A stretch of 64,000 bases of DNA from Candidatus Aenigmatarchaeota archaeon (GTDB lineage Archaea > Aenigmatarchaeota > Aenigmatarchaeia > QMZS01), in contig JAFGCN010000018.1 in the NCBI GenBank assembly GCA_016932615.1, positions 5,936 to 69,935 on the forward strand, in the 5' to 3' direction. A program made the translations under genes and the position numbers. Within the stretch, counting starts at the first letter, position 1, and each line of letters starts with the position of its first letter. Under the pieces are notes generated by a model that searched no databases, was not told the DNA's origin, and saw only the letters and a list, made by a program, of their open reading frames with translations. Shown piece by piece: positions 1-8,799 of this stretch.

Positions 1-645
1 ATCCTTTCCGTACTTTCTCTCGCTATCTTCGAGAAACCAGAAACCCGAAAGGCCTAATAACGGAGGCCATCTTCTCAGGGCTTCTTCAGGGCCTTTCTCT
101 TTTGCAAATTTGTGGATTTCCCTCAAGCCCCCCTCTTTGAAGTGCCCAAGGTATTTCAGCAAAGAATGCTCCTCGTCACCAGCATGCATGCCAAATTCTT
201 CCCCAGGAAAAACGCAGGCAGTTTCTATTCCAATCTTTTTCTGGATAATGCCTCCAAAATCGCCAGGGATTCCTCCATGCCCAACCACAATGACTATCCT
301 TAGGCCCTCCCCTCCAAACAGGCTTCCCTTTTGCAGTATTCTTGCATTTTCCTCAACTACGGACTTCACAAATTTAAGGGACAGGGCGTAAAACTTTTCG
401 AGTGGAAGGTATGCCGGCGCCCAGGATTTTGCGATATCTCCCACCCCGTCTGTAGTGAATGGAATGTGCCCCGCATAAATTGCACCCGTTCTCCTGGCCG
501 CATCAGTTGCAGCAGTCATGGCAAAAAAGGAATCGGTATCATGAAACAGCGCGGGCCCATGAGCTTCCCCGCCATTCCCGATGCTAAAGACAAGAACATT
601 TGAGTTCTTCTGCCTTGCCAGCATCTCGCCATACTTGACGCCCAT
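1..645 (-). CDS. Creatininase-family amidohydrolase, copy A (3' end beyond window)
   Basis: Reading the minus strand from ATG at 645 gives an uninterrupted frame to the window edge, so the C-terminus is missing. The protein starts MGVKYGEML and has a creatininase-like metal site: GEAHGPALFHDTDS near residue 27, a GHGGIPGD segment and FGMHAGDEEHS. These correspond to the ExHG...TD and HAGxxE(T/H)S signatures of creatininase/ArfB-like metal-dependent amidohydrolases. The family hydrolyses cyclic or formyl amides, and archaeal ArfB acts in riboflavin/F420 synthesis. The substrate here cannot be assigned. It lies 2 nt downstream of a paralogue (648-1445), so this is a tandem duplication in one transcription unit. 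Confidence 0.75.
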   Translation of the reverse strand, partial: MGVKYGEMLARQKNSNVLVFSIGNGGEAHGPALFHDTDSFFAMTAATDAARRTGAIYAGHIPFTTDGVGDIAKSWAPAYLPLEKFYALSLKFVKSVVEENARILQKGSLFGGEGLRIVIVVGHGGIPGDFGGIIQKKIGIETACVFPGEEFGMHAGDEEHSLLKYLGHFKEGGLREIHKFAKEKGPEEALRRWPPLLGLSGFWFLEDSERKYGKD

Positions 646-647
646 AA

Positions 648-1445
648 TTAGCTTTCAATTGCCTTAACAACATCACTTACAAAACCTTCGTACGCCTTCT
701 GGCCTTTCTGGGCATCGATGCGCAGGTTTTTGTCCTGTAAAAAAGCCTCGACCCGCTCAACCTTCCCCGGCCTCCTGAGCATCTGGAAGTCATCTATATC
801 AAAGCCATCAAGAGCGTAAGGATGCCTTTTCTTGACCTCATCGAAAATTCCTTCATCGTACCAATAGCCGGAAAGCCCAAAAAGCTGAGGCCATCTGGCC
901 AGCGCTTCCCTTGGTTCCCTCTGGGCGGTTTCCTGAACCTCGTCCAGGCCCTCCTTGCTGAAATAGTCCAGGTAAACCATCAGTGAATGCTCTTCGTCGC
1001 CCGCGTGCATTCCAAAATCCGCCCCGGGGAAAACGCACTTTGCATCCACCCCAAGCGCTTCATGTATGACTGTTTCAAGCTCCCTTGGGATGCCGCCATG
1101 GCCTGCAACGATAACCACCTCGGGCTTCCTGCCGGAAATTCCCTGATAATATTCCACAATCGGCTTAAGGAAGCCCAAAGTGGAGCTGTAGAAGTCCTCA
1201 ACTGGAAGGTACGCTGGCATCCAGGCCCTGGCAGCTTCGCCGACACGGTCTGTCGTGTAAGGTATGCGGCCGGCATAACGCGCGCCCGTTTTTTCCGCTG
1301 CCTCTATCGCAGCAGAAGTTGCAACATAAGAATCAGTATCCTCATACAATGCGCCGCCATGGCATTCGCTTTCGTTTCCCATGCTAAACACCAAAGTCTC
1401 GGTATGCCCCAATTCCCTTAACATCTCCCCATAGGCGTCTTTCAT
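648..1445 (-). CDS. Creatininase-family amidohydrolase, copy B
   Basis: A 265-residue protein homologous to copy A immediately downstream. Its metal-site segments are ECHGGALYEDTDS (about residues 27-39), AGHGGIPRE and FGMHAGDEEHSLM, the creatininase fold signatures. The length is normal for the family (about 240-270). The start overlaps the stop of the upstream GNAT gene as ATGA, so the two are probably co-translated. The family includes creatinine amidohydrolase, mycofactocin MftE and archaeal FAPy deformylase ArfB. Specificity is not visible, and two diverged copies in tandem suggest either a heteromeric enzyme or two substrates. Confidence 0.78.
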   Translation of the reverse strand: MKDAYGEMLRELGHTETLVFSMGNESECHGGALYEDTDSYVATSAAIEAAEKTGARYAGRIPYTTDRVGEAARAWMPAYLPVEDFYSSTLGFLKPIVEYYQGISGRKPEVVIVAGHGGIPRELETVIHEALGVDAKCVFPGADFGMHAGDEEHSLMVYLDYFSKEGLDEVQETAQREPREALARWPQLFGLSGYWYDEGIFDEVKKRHPYALDGFDIDDFQMLRRPGKVERVEAFLQDKNLRIDAQKGQKAYEGFVSDVVKAIES

Positions 1446-1954
1446 ATTTCTTTATCCCCCAAATCCAAAAACCTTTCGTAAACCACCCTCATAAGCCCAT
1501 CGGTTCCCGGGACAGTGCCCATCCTGGTGTAGCCCTGGCCTTCGTAAAGCATATTTGCCGCATTGTTTCCCGTCAGGGCCTTAAGCTCAAGGCGCCGTAT
1601 GCCTTCCTTTTTGCATGCTTCGATATATAGCTCAAGCAGCTTTTTTCCAATTCCCGTTCTGCGTTGCTCTGAGCCCACAACAATCTTGTTAACCCTTGAC
1701 GTAACCTCGTCAAACCTGGAGCCAATAATATAGCCCACAACACGCCCATCGATTTCAGCGGCAAAGCTTAGTTTCCACTTAAGGGGAATCTCCATAAGGA
1801 AGTTCTCCCTCGTCCAGGGAGTTTCGCCAAGGGCGGTCCAGTTGCACTCAAGCGCGAAAAAATCCTTCTCGTGCCTGATAAAATACTCTCTTGTAAGCTT
1901 CACAAAAGCCACTTTTTCGCTATGATTGGTTCCAGTTTTAATAGTAATCACCAT
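1442..1954 (-). CDS. GNAT-family N-acetyltransferase
   Basis: A 170-residue single-domain GNAT protein. The acetyl-CoA loop is visible as QRRTGIGKKLLELYIEACK (about residues 95-113), preceded by the beta-strand VVGYIIGSRF and followed by the usual YEGQGYTRMG segment. The acceptor cannot be predicted; RimI-like protein N-acetylation is one possibility. The ATGA overlap with the creatininase gene points to a functional link. A TATA-like GGTATAACTAT lies about 15-25 nt upstream of the ATG. Confidence 0.8.
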   Translation of the reverse strand: MVITIKTGTNHSEKVAFVKLTREYFIRHEKDFFALECNWTALGETPWTRENFLMEIPLKWKLSFAAEIDGRVVGYIIGSRFDEVTSRVNKIVVGSEQRRTGIGKKLLELYIEACKKEGIRRLELKALTGNNAANMLYEGQGYTRMGTVPGTDGLMRVVYERFLDLGDKEI

Positions 1955-2004
1955 AATATAGTTATACCATCATTATATATTTCTATCCATAAATCTACAA
2001 GGAG

Positions 2005-3297
2005 TTACCACTTATTTCCCCAGTTTTTGCTCCTTCCCGTAAGAACCTCCAGCAAGACCCCGGAAAAGGACAGTATCCAAAGGGCGGAACTAAGGAACTT
2101 GAAGGCCATTATATGGTGATAATGGCGCGCGGTGTGCAGAAGCTCCCAAGGTATCTTCCTGGAGTCCCCTGAAAGCGCGGGCCCAAGCACCGGCGCGACG
2201 AAGGTAAGTGTAGTATCCCCTATCAGAAAATATGCTGCGTAAAGCGGATAAAAATAAAGGAGAAACGGAAAAAGCAATACCCCAACAGTATACACCGTAG
2301 CTTCTATCAGGCCGGGAAGGACGCTTAGGTATGCCAGCGACTTTGCTTTCGACCTCGGTCCAAAAATGCCCCTGCGTGTGTATATCACCTGCCAGGTTCC
2401 CTTGTACCACCGGTAGCTTTGCCGCAGCTGCCTTTGAAGGGTCGGGACATCCCCCGTGCTTACTATTGCGTCAGGCGCAAAGCTGATTTTGTATCCTTCT
2501 TCCTGCATCTTCCAGGTGTATGCCGTGTCCTCGGTCTGGACGTTCGTGGGTATAGGGATTTTCCTTGCAATCTCAGAGCGGACCATAAACGAAGCCCCGC
2601 AGACGACGAAAACTCCCCGCCGGTAGCTTTGGGCGCTCTTCCTGAACTTGCTTATCCGGTTAATCCATTCTTTTCCAAAGTGGAAATATTTTGCGGCCCG
2701 GTTTTTGGGAGGTTTTACATATCCAAAAGAGGTTACAGCCGCAGCCCCCTCCAACTCAATGCTTTCTACAAGCTTTCGTATAGTCCCGGAATGGAGTTTC
2801 AGCCCTGAATCAACAAAATAGACATACTCTCCCAGCTTTACTCCGGGGTCCCTTACAAGGGCGTTCAGCTTCTCTGATTTTGAGGTTATGCCCTTCCTGG
2901 ACCAGTAATAGATTGCAGGAAACTCCTTCCTGAATCGGGCCAAGATGTTCTCCAGCTTTTCAACCTCTTCCCAGGTGTTATCCAGGTTTGAGTCCGAGAC
3001 ATAGATGTTCTTTATCGGGTAGTCCTGGCGAAGAACACTCCTTATCGACTTCTCGATAATTCCTGATTCCCTGTGGGCAGAAATTACCACAGTAACTTCT
3101 CCCGCCTCACTAATGCTAACCCTGCCTGAAGGCCTCAGCTCTCCTTTCAGGTAGCCAGTGCCCTTTGGCTTAAGGGAAATTTTTCTGGATTTGACCCGGA
3201 TATGATGGCAGGCCAAAGTCAAAACATCTATTGTAAGCGTTATAGGAAGCACAGCAAAAGGGACCGCAAGAAGCGCCAATAGTGCAGATAGGGACAT
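2005..3297 (-). CDS. Membrane glycosyltransferase family 2 (processive type)
   Basis: A 430-residue protein with an N-terminal membrane helix (about 5-30), a GT-A catalytic domain and C-terminal membrane helices (about 310-420), as in NodC, hyaluronan and cellulose synthases. VVISAHRE (about 70-77) starts the nucleotide-sugar fold. The usual DxD position reads VDSG near 162-165. TEDTAY (255-260) supplies the catalytic-base TED motif, and RQSYRWYKG (292-300) is the QxxRW acceptor motif. It likely builds a cell-surface polysaccharide. It is co-directional with the WbqC-like and PIG-L genes with short gaps (11 and 8 nt), forming a glycan operon. Confidence 0.85.
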   Translation of the reverse strand: MSLSALLALLAVPFAVLPITLTIDVLTLACHHIRVKSRKISLKPKGTGYLKGELRPSGRVSISEAGEVTVVISAHRESGIIEKSIRSVLRQDYPIKNIYVSDSNLDNTWEEVEKLENILARFRKEFPAIYYWSRKGITSKSEKLNALVRDPGVKLGEYVYFVDSGLKLHSGTIRKLVESIELEGAAAVTSFGYVKPPKNRAAKYFHFGKEWINRISKFRKSAQSYRRGVFVVCGASFMVRSEIARKIPIPTNVQTEDTAYTWKMQEEGYKISFAPDAIVSTGDVPTLQRQLRQSYRWYKGTWQVIYTRRGIFGPRSKAKSLAYLSVLPGLIEATVYTVGVLLFPFLLYFYPLYAAYFLIGDTTLTFVAPVLGPALSGDSRKIPWELLHTARHYHHIMAFKFLSSALWILSFSGVLLEVLTGRSKNWGNKW

Positions 3298-3308
3298 TAT
3301 CTGGCCCC

Positions 3309-4028
3309 TTATCCTATAATTTCCCCGGAAGCGGGAAGCCGGCCCAGGTTAAAAAGCGCGTCGATTGCAGACATGTAGGGCTCAAAACCCGGAAACCTTT
3401 GGGGGTATACCGGGTGCTTATAATCCTGAAACCTGACCTCTACATCCTTGAACAAGCCCAGGTCCATATAACACCTTCCTCCATCGCCGGACAGGTAGAT
3501 TACCGCTCCGACAGCCCGGGAAATGTCTATCAGTGCCCTGGTTGCGCAAGTCGAGGAAATATCCCCTTGAAGTTCTGAGAACAGGATTATCTTTGCTTTT
3601 ATCCCAAAAGATTCCGCAAGGTACCTTATCAGTCTCAGGTTGAATTCTGCCAGGCTTTCGCCGGGATTTTCATATATTTCCTTCAGGCCAGGAAAGAATT
3701 TTTCAAAGAAAGGCGACTTCTTGTAGTTAGCCTCAATTTGCCTCAGGTGATATTGGTTCCAAGGGACATTTTTTATCCTTGCGTCCTTTTTTATCCTTAT
3801 TGCGCTTAGGGGGGCCATCTTTTTCTCAATAGGCACATTAAGCCAAATCCAGCCATCGTTTATTCTGATTTTGTTCCTGTTATGAAAGTCGGACTCGACA
3901 TACTGGCAGTCTTCCCTTATTACAAAAACTCCCGGCTCGCTGCCAAGCTCATCGACTGCCCTGAGCTTATCAAAAAAACCCAGGTATGGGAGAAAATTCG
4001 GCTGGTGCGCAGACATAACTTTTGACAT
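3309..4028 (-). CDS. WbqC-like family protein
   Basis: A 239-residue protein with the WbqC start pattern SAHQPNFLPYLGFFDKL (about 6-22), then DDCQY-like REDCQYVESDFHNRNKI and WLNVPIEKK. WbqC-family genes sit in O-antigen and nucleotide-sugar clusters; the biochemical role is poorly defined (proposed glycine/aminosugar modification). It lies between a GT2 and a PIG-L deacetylase gene, which fits surface glycan biosynthesis. A purine-rich GGGTGG lies just before the ATG, so within the operon this start may use a Shine-Dalgarno rather than a leaderless mode. Confidence 0.82.
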   Translation of the reverse strand: MSKVMSAHQPNFLPYLGFFDKLRAVDELGSEPGVFVIREDCQYVESDFHNRNKIRINDGWIWLNVPIEKKMAPLSAIRIKKDARIKNVPWNQYHLRQIEANYKKSPFFEKFFPGLKEIYENPGESLAEFNLRLIRYLAESFGIKAKIILFSELQGDISSTCATRALIDISRAVGAVIYLSGDGGRCYMDLGLFKDVEVRFQDYKHPVYPQRFPGFEPYMSAIDALFNLGRLPASGEIIG

Positions 4029-4036
4029 ATTCCACC

Positions 4037-4678
4037 CTAATCAAAATTCAGGATAAAATGATTTGCAAAAAACGGCTCTGCATAAAAGTTTTCTCCAAGC
4101 TGCAGAGTTGAGGCATAATAGCTTGCGTCAATCTTTATCCTCCTTAAGTCAAGGTTATTGTATTTGGCAAGCTGGGACTTGAAAAGCTTTATTGTTTCTT
4201 CCTTTTTCCTCATATCCTCCTCATTTCCGACATGAAAAAGGTGGGGATGAAACTCAGAAACTATTGTCGATGGGGACTTGTAGTTGAGTATTACCGGCAC
4301 CCTCCTGCAGGCAATCGATGACGCCTTGGAGACCGTCCTATGGTCCTGGTGGGTATCCTTGCGAAAATGGGTATAAACGACATCGGGCTTTTCCATTTCG
4401 ATAATTTTCTCAAGCATGTCTTTTACGGCAATGAGGTCTAAAAGATTAGCGTCTGGAAGGTGGAAGCAGTGCAGTTTTGCCAGCCCTAGCGACTTTGCGG
4501 AGCTTTCGGCCTCTTTTAGCCTTATTTGCGGGTCTCCGCCCCTCTCGCCATCAGTGCAGAGAACCCCCACAACATAATCGCCCTTTCTGATATGGTGTAT
4601 TATCCTCATTCCTGCCCCTATCTCAAAGTCGTCAGGGTGCGCCCCTATGACCACCACTCTTGAAACCTTCCCTTCCAT
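4037..4678 (-). CDS. PIG-L family deacetylase (LmbE-like)
   Basis: A 213-residue Zn-dependent N-acetylglucosaminide deacetylase-type protein. The motif GAHPDDFEIGAG (about 12-23) gives the catalytic Asp and metal ligands, and the distal His motif is HFRKDTHQDHRTVSKAS. I place the start at the ATG at 4678 rather than an in-frame TTG 15 nt upstream, because a TATA-like stretch at 4696-4710 lies about 25 nt before 4678. It heads the glycan operon PIG-L, WbqC-like, GT2. Its likely substrate is an acetylated amino sugar of a glycolipid or glycan precursor. Confidence 0.85.
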   Translation of the reverse strand: MEGKVSRVVVIGAHPDDFEIGAGMRIIHHIRKGDYVVGVLCTDGERGGDPQIRLKEAESSAKSLGLAKLHCFHLPDANLLDLIAVKDMLEKIIEMEKPDVVYTHFRKDTHQDHRTVSKASSIACRRVPVILNYKSPSTIVSEFHPHLFHVGNEEDMRKKEETIKLFKSQLAKYNNLDLRRIKIDASYYASTLQLGENFYAEPFFANHFILNFD

Positions 4679-4695
4679 AGGGGTAATATGCAAGA

Positions 4696-4710
4696 TATAT
4701 ATTTATACAC
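4696..4710 (-). promoter_or_regulatory. TATA-like promoter of the glycan operon
   Basis: An A/T-only run (tatatatttataca read on plus) centred about 25 nt upstream of the PIG-L ATG at 4678. The spacing fits an archaeal TATA box driving a nearly leaderless transcript. Confidence 0.5.
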
Positions 4711-4767
4711 TAGTTTCAAGTAGTAACTTATTGGTAATATCTTTCCTCAAGCGTAAACTCGCCTCAT

Positions 4768-4782
4768 GGGCTTTTTAAGCCC
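4768..4782 (-). terminator. Small hairpin downstream of uvrB
   Basis: A perfect 6-bp inverted repeat GGGCTT-TTT-AAGCCC 16 nt past the uvrB stop. It is short and lacks a long T-run on the minus strand, so a terminator role is only possible. Confidence 0.3.
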
Positions 4783-4797
4783 GCCTGATGGCTGAAA

Positions 4798-6726
4798 CTA
4801 AGCCAACCTTTCCTTCAAATGTCTTATCTCGTCCCTAAGCTCTATTGCCTTCTCGAAGTCAAGCTCTTCTGAGGCCTGCTTCATCTGGCTTTCCAGCTCG
4901 ACAAGCATGCCTGGAATGTCGGACTTGGGGATGTGCTTTGTGCCTTTCAGCTTTGTCTCGGCTTTCGGTATGGGCTTTATTATGGTCCTGGGCGTGATAT
5001 GGTGGCGCTTGTTGTAGGCCATCTGAATTGTCCTCCTCCTTTCCGTCTCCTCTATCGCCCGCTTCATCGAGTCGGTCATCTTATCGGCGTAAAGGACGAC
5101 TCTGGCGCTTGCGTTTCTCGAGGCCCTGCCGATAATCTGGATTAAGCTCTTTGTGTCCCGCAAAAAGCCCTCCTTGTCGGCGTCAAGTATCCCGATAAAG
5201 CCGACCTCAGGAATGTCGAGGCCTTCTCTCAGGAGGTTTATTCCGACCAGGACATCGAACTCGCCAAGCCGAAGCTGGCGTATTATTTCGGTCCTTTCCA
5301 GGGTGTCGATTTCCGAGTGGAGGTACCTTGTCCTGATTTTCTTCGAGGCGAGGAAATCCGTAAGCTCTTCGGCAAGCTTCTTGGTAAGGGTGGTTAGAAG
5401 GACTCTTTCTCCCTTTTTGACTGTCTTTTCGATTTCCCTCATAGCGTCCTCAATCTGGCCTTCGGTCTTTCTCACTTCCAGTTCGGGGTCAAGAAGGCCG
5501 GTCGGGCGGATTATCTGCTCTACAACCTGGCCGGAATGGTTTAGCTCGTACTCAGCCGGCGTAGCTGAGACGAAAATAACCGACTTCATGAATTTTTCGA
5601 ACTCGTGGAATTTTAACGGCCTGTTGTCAAAGGCGCTTGGAAGCCGGAAGCCATAGTCGATTAATGCCTGCTTGCGTGACCTGTCGCCGTTGTACATCGC
5701 GTGAAGCTGGGGGATTGTCTGGTGGCTTTCGTCGATGAAAAGAAGGAAATCCTCAGAGAAATAGTCCAGAAGGCAGTAAGGCGGCTCGCCTGGCTTTCTG
5801 CCGTCGAAGTGGCGGGAGTAGTTTTCAATGCCGTTGCAGTAGCCGGTCTCCTGAATCATCTCAAGGTCGTACAGCGTCCTTTGCTTTAGCCGGTGGGCTT
5901 CGACAAGGTCAAGCTCCGGCAGTCGAGCCTCAAGCTCCGCTTTTATGGAGTCAACCGCCCGGCTTATAGTGTCCTGGGGAGTCACAAAATGCCTTGCCGG
6001 AAAGACGAAAAAGGAGGGGTAGTCTGTTACCTGAGTTGCCGTGTTCTTGTCGATTTCCCTGATTCTCTCAATCTCGTCTCCGAACATCTCGATTCTTAGG
6101 ATGTTCTTGAAGTAGCCCGGGATAAAGTCAACCGTGTCGCCCTTTACCCTGAATCTTCCGGGCATAAGCTCGACGTCGTTACGCTCGAACTGTATGTCGA
6201 TTAGTTTCCTTAGAAGCTCGTTTCTCTGTATCTTCTGCCCTACCCGTAAGTCGAACCCCATGCCTTCGTAATTTTTCGGGTCTCCAAGGCCGTATATGCA
6301 GGATACCGAAGCGATTATTATCGTGTCCCTCCCCGAAAGAAGCGAGGCGGTTGCTGAGAGGCGCATCTGCTCGATCTTCTGGTTAATCTTTGCGTCCTTT
6401 TCGATATACATGTCCTTTTGGGGAATGTAGGACTCCGGCTGGTAATAGTCGTAATACGAGACGAAATATTCCACCCGGTTGTTTGGGAAAAACTCCCTGA
6501 ACTCGGTGTAAAGCTGTGAGGCAAGCGTCTTGTTGTGGGCGATTATAAGGGTGGGCCTTTGCGCCCTGTTGATGATGTTTGCCATCGTGAAGGTCTTGCC
6601 GCTCCCCGTAACTCCAAGGAGAGTCTGGCACCTCATCTTATTTTCAAGTCCCCTGACAAGCCCCTCTATAGCCTGCGGCTGTGAGCCCGCCGGCTTAAAA
6701 GAGGCAGATAATCTGAAATTCTCCAT
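4798..6726 (-). CDS. uvrB: UvrABC excision nuclease subunit B
   Basis: A 642-residue full-length UvrB. It has Walker A GVTGSGKT (38-45), the damage-verifying beta-hairpin region with YYDYYQPE, the DESHQT helicase motif, and the RxxR-type motif VI region QIIGRASRN. The C-terminal UVR motif (last about 36 residues, ELDFEKAIELRDEI) contacts UvrC. It acts in nucleotide excision repair after loading by UvrA. Neither uvrA nor uvrC is in the window. In archaea the Uvr system is patchy and usually considered acquired from bacteria. The ATG is preceded at about 29 nt by CTATATATAG, which suggests a leaderless transcript. Confidence 0.97.
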   Translation of the reverse strand: MENFRLSASFKPAGSQPQAIEGLVRGLENKMRCQTLLGVTGSGKTFTMANIINRAQRPTLIIAHNKTLASQLYTEFREFFPNNRVEYFVSYYDYYQPESYIPQKDMYIEKDAKINQKIEQMRLSATASLLSGRDTIIIASVSCIYGLGDPKNYEGMGFDLRVGQKIQRNELLRKLIDIQFERNDVELMPGRFRVKGDTVDFIPGYFKNILRIEMFGDEIERIREIDKNTATQVTDYPSFFVFPARHFVTPQDTISRAVDSIKAELEARLPELDLVEAHRLKQRTLYDLEMIQETGYCNGIENYSRHFDGRKPGEPPYCLLDYFSEDFLLFIDESHQTIPQLHAMYNGDRSRKQALIDYGFRLPSAFDNRPLKFHEFEKFMKSVIFVSATPAEYELNHSGQVVEQIIRPTGLLDPELEVRKTEGQIEDAMREIEKTVKKGERVLLTTLTKKLAEELTDFLASKKIRTRYLHSEIDTLERTEIIRQLRLGEFDVLVGINLLREGLDIPEVGFIGILDADKEGFLRDTKSLIQIIGRASRNASARVVLYADKMTDSMKRAIEETERRRTIQMAYNKRHHITPRTIIKPIPKAETKLKGTKHIPKSDIPGMLVELESQMKQASEELDFEKAIELRDEIRHLKERLA

Positions 6727-6749
6727 ACAAATGTTAGAAGGGCTTTAAA

Positions 6750-6759
6750 CTATATATAG
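6750..6759 (-). promoter_or_regulatory. TATA box of uvrB
   Basis: The near-palindromic CTATATATAG lies about 24-33 nt upstream of the uvrB ATG at 6726, between uvrB and the Xer gene stop at 6778. Its spacing fits archaeal TBP binding for leaderless transcription. Confidence 0.5.
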
Positions 6760-6777
6760 CCCTGCTTTGCTAGCAAA

Positions 6778-7596
6778 CTAGAGATCATCGATAGGGCTTT
6801 TTATGCTTTTTATTGATGCCGAACTTACGTGAGTATAGATTTGGGTTGTCGAAATATTCTCATGGCCAAGAAGCTTTTGTATCAGCCTTATGTCAGTTCC
6901 CCCTTCAAGCAAGTGCGTAGCAAAAGAGTGCCTCAGTGTATGGCAAGTTGCCTTCTTCTTTATTCCGGCTTTCCTCGCGGAGTTCTCAAAGACTTTCTGT
7001 ATCGTCTTTACCGGATATTTTCCGGACCTTCCCGAAAAAAGATAGGTTTCTGGCTTGTAGAGGCCAATATAATTAGCCAGGTCTTCCCTGAGAGTTTGGG
7101 GGAGCATCACATAGCGGTCTTTATTTCCCTTTGCTGAAACAATCTTAACCATGTCCCTGTCAAAATCTATGTCAAAAACCTTGAGGTTAGCCGCTTCAGA
7201 AACCCTTAAGCCCAGCCCGTAAAGGCACTTTAAAATGAGCTTATGCTTTGCGTTTTCAGTAGAGCTTATGATCTTTTTAACTTCCTCCTTTGACAAAACT
7301 GCTGGGAGGCGCTTCTCCCTTTTTGGCCTTGTTAACCCCAAGCAGGATTTTGTCTTCAGCACATCTCCAAGCCAGAAATTAAGAGCGCTTATCGCAAGGT
7401 TTGCAGTCAGGTTGGTATATTTTCTTTTCTCAATGAGGTAGGCCACATAAGATTTTACGTCCGCTCCATTAACCCCAGAAATATTTTTCCGTACGTATGC
7501 TGCAAAGTCCCTTGCAAAGAACAGGTATGCTTTCTTGGTCTTAGGGCTAAATCCCCTGGAATCAAGCTCGACAACAAGCCTCTCGAACTCATCCAT
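6778..7596 (-). CDS. Xer-type tyrosine recombinase (XerA-like)
   Basis: A 272-residue tyrosine recombinase. It has an N-terminal SAM-like core-binding domain (1-90) and a catalytic domain with Arg131 in GLRVSEAANL, Lys156 in SAKGNKDRY, His219/Arg222 in HTLRHSFATHLL, His245 in LLGHENISTTQ and Tyr254 as nucleophile. The length matches archaeal XerA (chromosome dimer resolution at dif). The extra helix that marks integron integrases between the GKGNKxR strand and the HxLRH motif is absent. Its ATG is next to a cassette-like island with repeats (7665-11640), so it may also act on those repeats. A chromosomal XerA role is the default. Confidence 0.9.
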   Translation of the reverse strand: MDEFERLVVELDSRGFSPKTKKAYLFFARDFAAYVRKNISGVNGADVKSYVAYLIEKRKYTNLTANLAISALNFWLGDVLKTKSCLGLTRPKREKRLPAVLSKEEVKKIISSTENAKHKLILKCLYGLGLRVSEAANLKVFDIDFDRDMVKIVSAKGNKDRYVMLPQTLREDLANYIGLYKPETYLFSGRSGKYPVKTIQKVFENSARKAGIKKKATCHTLRHSFATHLLEGGTDIRLIQKLLGHENISTTQIYTHVSSASIKSIKSPIDDL

Positions 7597-7664
7597 AATT
7601 ACAATGCTATTTCGTTAATACTCATAAAAGTTGAGGCAAAGGAGAATAAAGTTCGTTAAACAGT

Positions 7665-7730
7665 TGTTATACGCAATTCGAAAACCCGCTCTTCTACGGA
7701 GCAAGCACAACGTAAGGGGGGGCGTTCTCC
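7665..7730. repeat. Left arm of broken inverted repeat flanking the R-M cassette
   Basis: Three short blocks recur in reverse complement and reverse order at 10384-10518 on the other side of the restriction-modification pair. They are TGTTATACGC (7665-7674), TTCGAAAACCCGCT (7677-7690) and GGGGGGGCGTTCTCC (7716-7730), all perfect matches of 10, 14 and 15 bp. The spacers between blocks differ between arms (2 and 25 nt here; 46 and 50 nt on the right). The arm lies in the 137-nt gap between the Xer gene and the restriction gene. Confidence 0.8.
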
Positions 7731-7733
7731 AAA

Positions 7734-8795
7734 CTAACACTTCAGTAGCTTTCTGAAAATGTGCTTCAGGAATTCTTCTCTTTGGTCTTCATGCGTCAGA
7801 AGGGCAGTGAGGTTGTAAAAGTGTTTTATCGTTTTGTCTTTCTTGACTCTTTCCTCAACTTCTGAGGTGATGCAGCTTGCCACAAAGATTGTAACGACTT
7901 CCCGATTTTGCCTTATTGCTTCTTCAAATGATTTCTTTGCGGCTCCATATCGTTCCAAAGCACCCGCAGGATCAGCACCGCCTTTTACCTCAATAACTGC
8001 TATAGTGGAACCATCTTTATCTATTATCGAAACATCAGGCTCACTTGAAAATATTACTGATCTTTTGTTGCTAAGTGTAAATCCTTTGAACTCTCTAATC
8101 CTGTCTAGTTGAGACTTAGCCTTTTTCTTATCGAACTCCTCAATTCCTGAATGATTGTCCCTTAGCATGAATGCAGTGAGTTTGCATAAATCAATCGCTT
8201 CTTTGATTAGCAACTTCTGCACCACTTTTTCAGCTTCATCTCCTATCGCATTTCTCCATGAGCCATCTATCTGAGCGCCAGTCGATGCAAACAAAAGACC
8301 TTTGATATGCTCAGTGCTAAAGTCTTCAAGGGCACTCTCAATTATCAAAGAGATGTGCTCATTAAACAGCTTAGATAGTTCCTTTGCCTGCACTTCAGAA
8401 AGGTTGTTTTTCTCTCCAAGCTCAAACCTCATTGTGTGAACTCCGCTTAGATAGCTTACGGATTTTTGGGAAAGCGCAGCAACATTTCTGTAGTAAGCTA
8501 TCAGAACGGGATGTTCTCTTAGGATTCTTGGATGAGAGAATACCTGTATCAAACTCAGATTCGAATTCTTAATCTGCTCGAATGCTTCTTTTGTTATGCC
8601 CCAGGACTTATATTTCGTCCAGTCATAATCTTCAGACAAGGGAATCAGCTTTTGGATCGTTTCAGGAAACGTATAAGTGTTATACTCATGAAGTTTTCGG
8701 TAAAAGAAAGTAGACCTTAAGCGGTAATTGATTCTATGGGCCTCACTTAACAGCGCTTTTCTTTCTTCAGGGGACATACTCTTTTTCAGTGCCAT
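7734..8795 (-). CDS. Type II restriction endonuclease, PD-(D/E)XK fold (XcyI-like)
   Basis: A 353-residue protein. The C-terminal half carries a PD-(D/E)XK nuclease site: PD at 253-254 (SEPDVSI) and E-V-K at 269-271 (AVIEVKGGADPAGALERYG). This segment and the pairing with an SPPY-type methylase resemble the XcyI/Cfr9I group (CCCGGG cutters), although I recognise the family only from memory of the motif. The gene starts 4 nt after the methylase stop and is co-transcribed with it, methylase first. Base composition is more AT-rich than the neighbouring housekeeping genes, consistent with recent acquisition. Confidence 0.8.
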   Translation of the reverse strand: MALKKSMSPEERKALLSEAHRINYRLRSTFFYRKLHEYNTYTFPETIQKLIPLSEDYDWTKYKSWGITKEAFEQIKNSNLSLIQVFSHPRILREHPVLIAYYRNVAALSQKSVSYLSGVHTMRFELGEKNNLSEVQAKELSKLFNEHISLIIESALEDFSTEHIKGLLFASTGAQIDGSWRNAIGDEAEKVVQKLLIKEAIDLCKLTAFMLRDNHSGIEEFDKKKAKSQLDRIREFKGFTLSNKRSVIFSSEPDVSIIDKDGSTIAVIEVKGGADPAGALERYGAAKKSFEEAIRQNREVVTIFVASCITSEVEERVKKDKTIKHFYNLTALLTHEDQREEFLKHIFRKLLKC

Positions 8796-8799
8796 AATA

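Noticed and set aside
6778-7596. Xer gene as an integron integrase
   Set aside because: The extra helix specific to integron integrases between the SAKGNKDR strand and the HTLRH motif is missing; sequence layout is that of XerA.
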